Shown here in pieces: positions 1-10,522 of a stretch of 64,000 nucleotides of DNA. The notes beneath the pieces are model-generated. The model saw nothing but the letters and a program-made list of their open reading frames with translations. It did not search any database and was not told where the DNA came from. The DNA is taken from contig OZ018324.1 of NCBI GenBank assembly GCA_963969495.1, forward strand, positions 43,522,609 through 43,586,608, given 5' to 3'. How positions within the stretch are numbered: position 1 is the first letter of the stretch; each line of letters starts with the position of its first letter. Source of the DNA: Ceratothoa steindachneri (taxonomy: Eukaryota; Arthropoda; Malacostraca; Isopoda; Cymothoidae). The position numbers were made by a program, and so were the translations under genes.

Positions 1-838
1 CACTATATAATGAATGCCCCAACATTATTTGTCCTTTCAAGCTCAAAGCTACACAACTATTTGTCCAAGACCAATTGCCTCTTCATCGAAGCAGCCTCTC
101 AACGCGCTCCCTCACAAACCCCCTTCTCTCACACCTATCATACAAAATATCTTTCACTTGCTCCTCGCTCAGAACATCTTTCTCAAAACTTTTCACATAA
201 TCCACCACCTACCCACTCCTTCATACCCTTTCACTCTCTTCACAAATCTCTCTAACTCCATTTTTTTTATCTAACCACGCCACATATAATAAAAACCTCG
301 TCCATACCCCTTTTTCGCCATTTATTTCCCTACCCTGTCTATACTTTATACATCCACCATTCCACTCAATTTGGCCACTTGCACAGCTTTATTTCGAGAT
401 CTTTCTTTCTTCCGTACCATAGTTTCCCTCACATACACCAACTTATGTACCAGTACACTCTAAGGCAGTTTTATGATACATTCACACTCAAACACAGCAT
501 TCACAAAACCACTGATCGGCTCCCGAGGTTTCTTTCCATTCAAACCCTTGAGGTTGCAATTGTACCACTATCATTCACTTGTTCAATTCTCTCACCACTT
601 ACTCTATTTTCACACCCCACTAAATACTCACCACCCAATGCTATTACCTCACTCTTTTTGCTACTTACTTTTAGCCTCCTCCCCAACATACACACCGCAA
701 CAAACGTTTCGCTTGACAATTCTAAATCCCTCAGCCATTACTATCAGGTCTTCAGCGCATACAAAGATAAATCTATCTCTCATCAATCTTACACCTCTCA
801 ACTTTATTTCCATTTGTACTTCTCTCAATTTTGAAGCA
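1..838 (-). pseudogene. LINE reverse transcriptase, C-terminal half (decayed)
   Basis: Read on the minus strand this stretch resembles the back half of a non-LTR retrotransposon polyprotein. Near 690-780 the reading AEDLIVMAE corresponds to the RT palm motif YADDLVLM, here degraded. It follows a GVRL-type segment and is followed by a Lys/Glu-rich segment and an RKKERS segment (about 395-415) that in related LINEs lies just before the C-terminal domain. Frameshifts and stops are frequent, so no intact ORF exists. The front part of the same RT lies at 3030-4290 in the same orientation, separated by a SINE-like piece and a solo LTR, so the two parts are probably one copy. Recognition rests on memory of related LINE proteins common in decapods; the clade is not assigned. 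The window edge cuts the 3' end. Confidence 0.6.
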
Positions 839-839
839 G

Positions 840-916
840 CTCTCGCTAGCTCAGTATATTTGTCTTTGGGTTCCTAGCATCTAGGTGTCGGGTTTAAATC
901 TAAGTAAGAGCGAACA
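840..916 (+). repeat. tRNA-like SINE head
   Basis: TAGCTCAGT (about 845-853) fits a Pol III A box and GGGTTTAAATC (about 889-899) fits a degenerate B box. The spacing of roughly 43 bases is that of a tRNA. Between them CCTAG and CTAGG could pair as an anticodon-like stem, and CTCT and AGAG flank the unit as a weak acceptor-like pair. It lies at the edge of the LINE coding remnant. A tRNA-derived SINE is more likely than a functional tRNA because the stems are poor. A chance A/B-box match is possible. Confidence 0.35.
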
Positions 917-1107
917 CAAATGCCAACGATCCTAGATATCTTGCTACTAATTGGCTGAGGCGCTGTGCTTATCCCCGCGGGGAGAGGTAGATCTTGCACA
1001 GATGACAACACTCATACAGTTAATCACAACACTACTCTCTTCCCTCTTCCATCTTCATAGCATAAAACACATTCTCTTCTGCCATGTTCAAAGAAATCTT
1101 GCTCATG

Positions 1108-2438
1108 GGTAGTGTCGTAGAATGCCGAGCTAATATATATTTATTTGTTTTATTAACTTTTAATAAACCAAATAACTTTAAATTGAGGCGTAAGTTCGTG
1201 CCTCTTTGATCGCGTAAGGATCGGGCTCTAAGAGTGCTAAACCTAATTTTTATTCTGGTAAATGAATAAACTGGGTTTCTTTCTTAACCTTATCAAATAT
1301 TGCCACTTCAACTCGTTCGGGGATAATTAAAACAGTGCATTCACTAAAGAAAAATAGACTTTAATAAACATAACCCACCTCACTAAATAACATTAAAACA
1401 CACAGATCTAATACACGTATAAAAAGAAAATGGGATTACAGGGCTAGCTCTAGAGGCTCGAGTAGAGATAAAATTTTACGGGGGAACAATTTTTAAGTTA
1501 ATAGCGTTGTCTTTGGCCAGACATCCGCTAAACTAATTTTTATGCACGGGGACATAAATAACAGGATTATTCTTTACTTACATAAGGTAATGGAGATTAA
1601 TACCAGTTTCCAGTTAGAATATCGTCGGGGATTATTGTTCCTGAGAGGAATAGCTCAAGTAGTTTGCAGTTTGCTCCCCAAGATGGCGCTACTCCGGCCT
1701 AAAGGGGGATAAGTGACGTCACACGGAATTTCGAGTTGGCGTAAGAGAATCAAAACAAAGACGCCGATCAGGAGGGTTGGTTCTCGTACGTTTATGATCT
1801 TGAAAAGGTTTCTAATCTTGGGATATGTTTATATTCTTTTCTAGCGATTTGGGTCTTGCTTATATAATTTCGATTTTGAATGAGAAATCTATCTAGTTTG
1901 GAGTTGTCAAACTCAGATAGAATAAGATATGGAGTCCTCAATCTGTGTAGGTTGATACTCACTAATCTTGGGCTCGAACGGTGCCGAGCTTCCTTGGTAC
2001 AATTTGGTATTGTACAAGGACTGCAAATTCTCCTTAACTTGCAATAACTTTGTACCGGTGATTTTTGAGTCTTCCTGTCAAACTCGAAAAATCTTCTGTC
2101 AACCGGTGACTTTCGGGTCATCCTGTTATATACTCAAATTACTCCCGCTGAGGTAGTGGGGAGGTGGATGGCGGGGGGGCCTCGCAAGATGGGACCTTGA
2201 GGTGGTCTGCTGCACTTTTGCGTCTTGTGGCTAGGAGAGGGGGTAATACGAGATCGGCAGTTTGTACTTTTGACTGGGTTGTTTATAAGTACACCCTCGA
2301 AGTGCCTGCCTTTTGAGCTGAGATCAGGAATCAGTCTCGTATCACTTACCATTTTGCCCGTTCTCCTATGTTACCGGATAACCTCGAAGGGGCAGAGCTA
2401 AACCCAAAGGTCTTTAGTTATTTTTTTCCTTAGACTCG

Positions 2439-2499
<61 letters not shown>

Positions 2500-2540
2500 T
2501 ATATATATATACTAATTTCTTATTATACCTCTACAGGTAG
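1108..2540. mobile_element. Solo LTR, family B, with 5-bp target duplication
   Basis: The segment starts TGTCGTAGAAT at 1113 and ends CTCTACA at 2535. It is bracketed by the 5-bp direct repeat GGTAG at 1108-1112 and 2536-2540, the duplication size usual for Ty3/gypsy integration. The TG...CA ends and 1423-base length fit a solo LTR. No coding region is recognised inside. A (TA)n array occupies 2443-2496 near its right end. It shares its first 11 bases with the family A LTRs elsewhere in the window but then diverges. It lies within the LINE remnant that continues on both sides. Orientation is not determined. Confidence 0.65.
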
Positions 2541-3029
2541 GGTTATCTACATAACTTTGTAGCATAAAGGGTCCTTCTTCCCGCCGGGTGAAGATGGTTC
2601 GTTACCCCGTTGCTGGTTGGTGTCAAAGGCACAAAATACTTTCCCCTACACCAAAAGGAAAACCCATTCCTAGCGCCTAAAGGCTTATTGCGATAATCAT
2701 GCTGATTATTATTTTGTTTCTTTATCCTCTCGGATGGTACATCTTTGCTAATAGATGGATAGCGTTACTCCTCTCAGTAGAGCATCCGCTAAAATATTAA
2801 TCTACCCTGGTTACATTGATGCCAGTACACGCCGAAGCCTTAAACTACTTACTCCGGTCATCTTTAATCGACTGCTGGGAAAACTACCCACATTGATCCT
2901 TTTCTAACCTTCCATCATTTCACAATTAACTCCATACATTGATAAAATTCTCCTAGAGCTCCTGTATCTATGTGTTCATAGGCCTGCTCTATTCTATGAA
3001 ACCACCATACACTCTACATTTCATCTCCC

Positions 3030-4290
3030 TTGTTTTTTAGCTCTCTGTCTTTCTCCAACTATTTGACCCACCTCTCCCTCCCTCACGCCTCTTATTTCAG
3101 CTCGCTCATACTCTATCACTTCTTCTCTTACCCTTCTTATACACCAAATCATAAAATTTTTCTACATCTTGCCGCTGTATTACATTCAATGGCAGTCCCC
3201 AGACGAGATTTTTTTATACGTGTTGCCTATAATACAATAGACTTACTCCAGGGAACTCCTTGCTTTCAGCCTTTTACACCTCTACAACGCAACTATGACA
3301 CCATTATTTCAGTCATAGGCACGCTTTGCCTTTATTATTTCCAACAACATACCCATCAAATGCATTCCACAATATTTCATCACCATTTTGCAGCATTCCT
3401 GCGACTATATAATCTATTCCTGCTGCCTTCCCATTTTTCAGATCTCTCAAAGCATTTGCAACCACTTACTCACCTCCCTCTTTTATTACTCTGAAATTGT
3501 ACCAAGTTAAAACACACACAGCGAATTAAATTCATATTCGCTGAATCTTTCAGGCACTTAATATGCAATTCAGGTAAGTACTCTCGCCATTAACTTTTGA
3601 CCTCTTCATACATAGCTCACAATTCATCACGCTTTTTTATCTTTGATGTTCACAATACAATTCTCTTCTTCTTTCTCAACATTCTTACTTCTTCTAAATT
3701 AGCTCCTTGCTCTCCCATACGTATCATATTCCCTCAAAATAGTTCAGGGATTGCTTCCGCTGTCAGGTTAAAAACTCTTTCTCCTTTTCGTTTCGCCTCA
3801 TTTGTATGCATTCAACCGCATCTCGCTGACAAGTGTTTAGTTTAGAAACTAATTGAATCGGAGCTTTCTTTCGTCTCGTAGAAAAAGCGTTTGTTTCCAT
3901 GTCTTTGTAACAGATTACATTCCCCGCAAAAGCGGACGCACAAAATTTTGGCAATCGCAAGGTGCAGTCACTAGTCTGGTTGTGCGTCGAGTCGTTAGCC
4001 ATTTATGTGATCAAACACATAACCAAACAGAACACCGCTGTCTTGGTTTCTTCCTTCTTTTGCATCTACAAATCACAGCTGTTGCAATTCAATGCGAAAC
4101 CTGCCGAAAGCGTTCATAAATGGAGACAACAAGTACGTGGAGCTGGTGTTCGTCCTTTTGGCCAAGAATGGTAGCAAAGAAATAGTATTCTGACATATCT
4201 GTCCTTTCCCGTCCAAAGGGACCAGTCCCTGGTGCAACAAGTTGACGGTCATTGTACATCTTATGCCTATGTAAACTTCATCATCCACTC
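3030..4290 (-). pseudogene. LINE reverse transcriptase, pre-RT linker and RT start (decayed)
   Basis: On the minus strand, about 3440-3390 reads LRDLKNGKAAGID, matching the N-terminal RT motif (LKNGKAPGID) of many non-LTR elements, followed by AGMLQNGDE, equivalent to AEMLKNGGE. Upstream (3500-3850) is a Lys/Glu-rich linker (NEKEKEF, MYEEVKS, WREYLPEL) like that before the RT in LINEs. Upstream again (3850-4290) the match is weak. Several stops and frameshifts break it. It is probably the front half of the copy whose back half lies at 1-838. The middle RT blocks are missing or unrecognisable between 2541 and 3030. Confidence 0.6.
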
Positions 4291-5894
4291 TGAGGATATT
4301 TTTGCAATCGAAGAGGGAGGGTGTACGTAAGTAACAAATTTATTTTATGTTTATGACAGTTTACTTGGCAATTAAAGCAATCTATAAACTGTAATAGCGA
4401 TGAAGTAGGAAACACGGTTGTAAACGCAAAAACACAATTAAACAACAGCGGATTCTGTCCTAATCACCTAAAACCAGAATATCAATTATATAGAAAGAAT
4501 TTACTGAATAAAATGAACTAATTATGCAACATATCTCTTCCAAAAACAATAACTGCACTTATAGCTTGCGACTTTTTTACATTAAAAAGAATTCTTTTAA
4601 ATTTACATAAACATAGCATATAATCTACCAAACCAAAGTTAATTATTTTGACTAATTAAACGATATCTATTGTTAGAATATCCATTCAAACGAAAGTTTT
4701 AACAATTTGCATCACTTCTGAAATCAAGTTTATATATAGTTTTCTACTAAATTTACTCGCTTTGTCCAGGGTTATTAGATTAACACCAGGTTTAATGGTG
4801 AATGTAACAGTTAGGTAATGTATCCTTCAAAAGGGTGAGGTATGAGTTTAGTGACTATAAGAGTGCTAGGTTGTTTACAGAGAGAACTATGCAGAGTAAT
4901 TGAGTCTTATCGCCCTTGAGCTGGCTTTCTGCTAGGCCTGAGATTTGTCGCTTAACAATTTCAGAGTATGAGAGTCTATCAGAGCAAAGAATCACAATTC
5001 TAAATTTAATATAGTGAATATGTAATGTCACGATTTAAGTCTCTTGGGTCTTTGGAGCGCTTTTCTGGTACGCCACCAATTCGATGCCTAGTCATTTACT
5101 TTGGTTAAGTTGCACCAGACAACACGCTAGAGAGAATGACCGTATAAGCAGTTTAAATTCGCTATAAACAAATTGAAAGAAGGAAGAACTATAAACTTAA
5201 TTAGACCCAGCACATTAAAAACAGAAATTCAATTAAATAGAAATATTTTACAACTCAGGAAAATAAATAAAGAGGGACATTTAAATCAATATATTCATAT
5301 CCGACACAAAATATTAAATTCAGGCATGATTTTTTTTAATTAATTTTTAGGAGCCGATTTACAGGCATTCTACTAGAGTAAGGCAAGTATATATCATAAG
5401 CCTACTTAAAGGCTGATTTATTCCTAATAAAAAATAGCCAAAAATAGCATTAAAAGTAAAATCAGCAATTCACGCATTTAGCCTTGCATGAAACAGCTTC
5501 TTCGTGCGAACCATCTGAAATGTATGCACAGATTTAAGGTAAACTCGATTTAGCACGAATGTAAGCTTTATCCATATGGCCGAAACTCTGTCAGTAGTAA
5601 GACCACGAAAATAGCACGAGTGCCTTAAAGCTGTAGCGATTCCAGCCAAGAAGCACCGACTCGGCGAGCCTATTAAGGTTGAAGGTGAATAAGTACCTCA
5701 CATTGGGTCTAAAGAACACTAGTTTCTTCCTTGACACTTGCTTAAACATGATACCCAATTTTAAGAGTCGTTTCCTATTTTTTTGAATAAATTAGCCTTT
5801 AGAAAGTTGTTGTGGAGCATGGGAACACACACACAAGACTGACATCGAGTGTCCGGACACTAGTTTGTTTTACACTATGGGCAGAATTAACTAT
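4291..5894. other. AT-rich stretch, no gene recognised
   Basis: No ORF of note, repeat array, TIR pair or RNA gene was recognised. It is ordinary AT-rich DNA between the LINE remnant and the first gypsy insertion. Confidence 0.5.
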
Positions 5895-6340
5895 ATTATT
5901 GTCGTAGAATAGGCTTTCGACAATATACCATATATATCTATTCGTTGAGGGAATTATACTAATATTTCGAGTGCGTGGTAATCTGATTGACGGAGGTTAG
6001 TCCAAGGGGATGGGGGCTAGAGAGGCTTCTTTATCTTCAATATGTTTAAGAAGTGGAACGGGCAACAAGGATAAATAATATGGCTACCATTAATAAAATA
6101 GAGTTTTATTAATTAAACTATCAACAACACACAAAAAATATGTTTACATAAACGGAGAATAAGAAGGCATAAGACAGAGGTAACAGCGTTATTACTGTCC
6201 TCGGCGGATCGGTAAAGTAGCCTACCTTGCTCCAGGTACCTTATTACTTTGCGTCCACGGACAGTCTTCGTGTCCGTGTTTTGGGCCTTATGCAATAAGG
6301 GTGTTATTGCTTCAAACTCCTTTTGTGCGGACCTAAAGTC

Positions 6341-6960
6341 CTAGTTAAGGAGCTCCGAGAATTCGGACGGTATTGGGGTTCTGAGAGGGACGGACTCCTG
6401 AGCTTCCTTCTTAGCTCGGACTCGAGTAAGGGCGGCTTGGGACACAGGGTGAAAGCTTACTTGAGGGCTCTGTCCTATTAGTACGGAACAAAATTTTATG
6501 GGTGCTGAAATGACTTCAGCCCAGCCATCATAATACTGACACGGCAGGTAACATCTAACGACGGGGAATCGGTTCGCCCGCCCAAGGTAGCCATGTACCA
6601 CCGCAGATTTTCGTGGTTAGGGGCCACTGGGGGAAGCAGCTCGTCGGACACGATGAAACACGTGCACCATGTGTCCCTAAAGAGAGTAGATACACGGCAG
6701 CCGTTCACGCTTCCCTCCTCAAATTTCAAAGTTCCCGGGGAACTTTTATCAAAAATAAAATTTACCTGGTGGCCTGACGGAGGGGGAAAAGTTGATGCTT
6801 GGGTTTGCACCACCAGGGAAGCCGGGGTGGCATTAATCTGGTGAACTTAGTGGGCTGGTCCGCTTTTAAGTCTAGAATTAGAATTTTGGGGAATTCCAGC
6901 TCATGTGGTTTTCTACACAGCAGGTGAAGCATATGATTGGTCGCTTCAGGAAGAGTGATG
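6341..6960 (-). pseudogene. Gypsy element 1: zinc knuckle and aspartic protease region
   Basis: Minus-strand reading gives a CCHC-type zinc knuckle near 6935-6895 (CFTCCVENHMSWNS), in which the final Cys is Ser, followed by a Pro/Gln-rich spacer and then GSVNGCRVSTLFRDTWCTC near 6710-6655. The latter fits a retropepsin flap-to-active-site region in which the catalytic D-T-G has become D-T-W. ISDELLP-like and ISAPIKF segments follow, to about 6340. Element 2 carries the same region with a different lesion (NTG), so the two copies mutated independently. This part of Pol would process the Gag-Pol precursor. This copy is non-functional. Confidence 0.65.
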
Positions 6961-7981
6961 GTGGAGAAATCTTAACGGGATGTTTGATGTCCCGTTGTTG
7001 GTTTGGGGGGAAGAAGTTTGGGGTTTTTACGGGGCCCGGAAACTTCGTCGGCTTTCCTGTGAAGGGGTGCGAATCCTTCCTTCTTTCTTAGTAGGGGGAT
7101 TGGTGAGAATTCCGATTCTTCTTGAAGTGTAAATTATGGCTTGCGGCATAGACATCTGCTTCTTCGGTACACTCTTTAAAGGTCTGGCACCGACGATCCT
7201 TGACGAACGCGCGGATCTCCGTCGAGAGAGACGCCAAAAATTGATCCTGCAACACGAAGTCTGTTAAGGACTCGTAGTTAGGATCAACCTTTGAGGATTC
7301 TAACCAGAATTTAAAATTTATTTGAAGAATGTATCCGAATTGACGGAACGTCTGTCCGGGTTTAATACGACCTCCTCAAAATTCTTGTCGGTAGAAATCG
7401 GGAGTCATATTATGAGCGGCCAATAACTCAGCTTTTAAGGTGCTGTAGTCAATTTTACATTCAGATGGTGAAGATATGAAAATGTTGCGCAATTCACAAT
7501 TTAAAAGGGGAAGTAATCTCACTACACCTTTAGCCTCCAAATCCAAGTTATTGATCTCGAGGATCTTTTCGAAGTGTGCTAAAAATGCTCCGAAATCCTC
7601 TCTATCCTTGAAATTGGTGAGCTTAAGTGGTAAATTGGGTGGGGCTTTGGAACGCGAACTTAACGATTGGCTTTCTGCATGTACACGAGCCATTTTAAGC
7701 TGATGGTAAAGTTCAGCTTGTCTTTTCCGTTCCTCTCTTTCTTTTGGTTGGATTTCTCTTTCTCTTTCTTCATCTTAGATTTCTTTTCTCTTTCTTTTCG
7801 TTGGATTTCTTTTCTCTTTCTTCTCGTTGGATTTTTCCTTCTATTTTTTCTCGTTCGATTTATACTTCTCTTTGCCTTTCTTCTCTTAACTTTCCTCTTT
7901 CTGTTCGTTGCTCCTCTTGAACGTACTCAATCAATCTTTTTCCGGAAACTCCCAAGGATTGTCCCTGCGCTTTGAAGATTT
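6870..7981 (-). pseudogene. Gypsy element 1: gag (SCAN-like capsid)
   Basis: The N-terminus reads ITQFEIFKAQGQSLGV (about 7997-7950); element 2 has Met at the first position, so the start codon here is mutated to ATC. A very basic and acidic KREKE-type segment follows (about 7930-7720), then LKLTNFKDREDFGAFLAHFE near 7640 and a capsid-like helical region (KAELLAAHNMTPDFYRQEF, then IKPGQTFRQFGYILQ and FVKDRRCQTFKEC), which resembles gypsy Gag with a SCAN-like C-terminal capsid domain. It would form virus-like particles that carry element RNA. Stops and frameshifts after 7376 break it. The charged N-terminal segment is expanded relative to element 2. Confidence 0.65.
7725..7920. repeat. Coding minisatellite, unit about 36 bp, in gag
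   Basis: A pyrimidine-rich plus strand repeats a unit like TTTCTTTTCTCTTTCTT followed by CGTTGGA about four to five times with decay. On the gag (minus) strand this is a Lys/Arg/Glu-rich repeat. Element 2 has about one unit at the equivalent place (49.10-49.17 kb), so the array expanded in element 1. Confidence 0.55.
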
Positions 7982-8356
7982 CAAACTGAGTGATTTTGCA
8001 ATTGTGGGATGGAGGGGTAAGTGGGCAATGTTCACCTAACTAAATTTCTTGCGATAAGAATTATGCCTTTCTAGAGAATTGGCCTACCCTAAATATGGGC
8101 AGTGACCTATTTGTGATTGGTTTCTCGACCTAGATAACCAATGACTAAAATAACACAAAAAAACACAAACAAATTATTATAACAGTTCGTTGAGCTACTC
8201 CAGCTTTTTAAGTTTCAAAAAGGGGATAGCATTCGTTAAAACAAAAGGGAACTACTATACTCTATTCTTATAACGAATAACACTATGCTTTACTCGACCG
8301 AGACCAGTGTTTGCAAAGATATAGCGTTAAACCTTACACATTTGACACCAAATTTA

Positions 8357-8359
<3 letters not shown>

Positions 8360-8411
<52 letters not shown>
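8360..8411. repeat. (TA)n at LTR/internal junction of gypsy element 1
   Basis: A pure TA array lies between the 5' leader (ends AATTTAAATA) and the 5' LTR (starts at 8412). A primer-binding site normally occupies this place. Element 2 has the same arrangement. Confidence 0.9.
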
Positions 8412-8416
<5 letters not shown>

Positions 8417-9760
8417 TAGAATAGGCTCTCGACGATATACCATATATATCTATTCGTTGAGGGAATTATTCTAATATTTCAAGTGCGTGGTAATCTGATT
8501 GACCGATGTTAGTCCAAAAAAAGGGGAAAGGGGGGCCTGGAGAGGCTTCTTTATCTTCAATATGCTTAAGAAGTGGAACGGGCAACAAAGGTAAATAATA
8601 TGGCTACCATTAATAAAATAGAGTTTTATTAATTAAACTATCAACAACACACAAAAAAAATGTTTACATAAATGGAGAATGAAAAGGGTCGTTGGAATAT
8701 CTGACTAATCCGAGGATTAAGATTTGGAGAGATTTAAAAAGGTAAACAAATAAAAATTAAAGGAAGGGGAATGGTTCGCTAAACCATTTAAAGCACAGGG
8801 TTGCGTTGACAAAAGGTTAAATGATTAAAGGTAATGCTTAGCTTACGTAATTACAAAGTTGTTGTGCAGAGGAAGACGATGCAAAGGAATCTTCGGTTCC
8901 CTGGCGATTTCCAGCAGAAGGGTTCTTCGGGGGGTTGTCCTTAACCAAGGGGAAGGACTGTCCTCGAAGAGTGAGAGCGAAGTGGGGCTCGGAAGTACGA
9001 GCAATCTTTGTGACAGCAAATCGGAGATGTTCTAGATGAACAATGGAGGTTATTGTTGAAACCAAGCGTTCTCTTGAAGAACATTAAAAAGGGGGGAATC
9101 AAATTATCGGGACGTGATGTCTTGGGAACGAGAGCCGGATCTTGACAAACGGGCTTAAAGAACAATGGCTTTCCTAACGTTGTTTTCTTTTTGAACAACA
9201 GGGAGGGGGGGGGGGGGTAAGAACCGTTTCTTGTCAAACGGGCTGAAAGAACAATGGCTGTTCTAACGTTGTTCTCTTTCTGAACAACAGGGGCGCCTTG
9301 TTGACTTGGCGTTTTGAAGGCACGAACCTTGGCCCTCAAGGGATATTGTCCTCTTCTGGACAATAAGGGGGTTCTCGAGGTATAGAGTTCCTAAGGGCAC
9401 AAGGGAGACCGGATCGGCGTGATGCCTCATGAAGATAATCTGGATCTGATCTGCTTCAATCGGGAAAAGCTATGGTATAAATACCCGGAGCCATCTCCAT
9501 GGCGTAGGGGATAGTTAAGTGGGGGACTTCGGGAGAATGTCCCGCTGCGCCTGGGAATATACCTTATCTGCACATAAGCCTAACTCAATCTGCGAGATTG
9601 ACGTATGGAGGCGAAACGGGGTAGTGAACCTCCTTGATTAAACATTTGCTATGGTGGGTGATAACGCGCTCTGCTTCCTCTTGCAGATGCACGTGGGTAG
9701 CATGTGTTTCAAACATGTGATAGCGGCTGAATTTAAGGGGCCTTAGACCGTTCTATCACA
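8412..9760 (-). mobile_element. 5' LTR of gypsy element 1, family A
   Basis: 1349 bases, starting TATCGTAGAAT on the plus strand (G to A in the second base compared with other copies) and ending TTCTATCACA. In element orientation it carries AATAAA in the conserved block near 8612-8640. The hairpin repeat array is short here: two full units (about 9160 and 9250) plus a diverged one near 9345-9362 (ATTGTCC, six-base loop, GGACAAT). Confidence 0.8.
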
Positions 9761-9787
9761 ATTATCTTGAAAGATCATACCCACAAA

Positions 9788-10522
9788 TGTAACACCCTCG
9801 GCTTTCTACCAAGAAATGCTGCTAAACTATAATGCTGAATAAGCAAGTGACCTTCGAGAAACCTCGTTCCGACAATAATACGGATAAATGTTAGAATTAA
9901 AGCCGGCGGGCTAGAATACGCCATGTTGTCGCTCAATGGAAAGGCTCGAGTTCTCTAAGGTTTAATTCATTTTAATTTTGATGTTCTTCGGTGAGAAGGT
10001 TTTTTTAATGCTTTCACTTTGGCGGTGCGACGAAGAACGGACCATCCCTGGCTTGGTCTTTTCGTGAAAAGAAGGAGTGGCCAGTACTCAGAGACAAAAG
10101 GGAGAGGGAGAATCCCTGCTCTTTTTATACTTTTGTAGGTGCTCCTTGGCCCAAAAGCAGTACCCTCTCGAAGAGTTAAATCGTGGTTAGGGTTAGTACC
10201 AGGTAATCCCTGATCCATTTTTAGGGATCATGTTTTCCGAGAGAAAGGGAAACATTATTCCCCCAGATCTATGTAGCTCACATTCGCCTTAATGGGGGAG
10301 CGGAAAACCTTACGCGTCGGAATTCTTGTCTGGATAGTTCTCTTGGGGCATCGGTTTCGCCTTATCATAGGGTATACATGTTAGCTCGTTAGCGATTTAT
10401 ATAATGTTTACATATCCAGGGGGAGGATTTTTGGACATGACCTTTGTCACTGTACTTTTAAGAATCTTTCTAGTACATTTAGACGTACGCCATGTCTCCT
10501 GCGAGCGTTGTGTTACGCCAAC
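9788..10522 (-). mobile_element. Possible solo LTR with TATA promoter
   Basis: The segment begins TGTAACACCC at 9788 and could end GCCAACA at 10522, giving LTR-style TGT...ACA ends. On the minus strand TATAAAAAGAGCAGG near 10120-10106 looks like a TATA box followed by a GC-richer leader. I could not find a 5-bp duplication at these boundaries, so the limits and the identity are uncertain. Confidence 0.25.

Larger units (their letters stand above)
5895..9765 (-). mobile_element. Gypsy element 1, internally deleted, 5-bp target duplication
   Basis: A minus-strand Ty3/gypsy insertion running 5900-9760 and bracketed by ATTAT at 5895-5899 and 9761-9765. In element order it has a 5' LTR (8412-9760), a (TA)n array (8360-8411), a 5' leader, a gag gene (about 7980-6870), a protease-like region (about 6845-6340) and then a truncated 3' LTR (5900 to about 6160). 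A deletion junction near 6160 fuses the terminal part of the 3' LTR to the protease end, so all of RT, RNase H and integrase and about 1.1 kb of the 3' LTR are gone. The matching outer duplication shows that the insertion arrived as one unit and was deleted internally, before or after insertion. Compare gypsy element 2 at 44.8-51.1 kb. Confidence 0.8.

Noticed and set aside
10..877. Plus-strand Ser/Leu/Pro-rich ORFs near 1-880 and 3030-3494
   Set aside because: The minus strand carries LINE RT motifs; the plus frames are shadows.
2443..2496. Tandem repeat array as CRISPR or origin
   Set aside because: Simple TA repeat without spacers; the setting is eukaryotic.
7667..7975. Phe/Leu-rich plus ORF that looks like a membrane protein
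   Set aside because: It is the antisense of the Lys/Glu-rich gag repeat.
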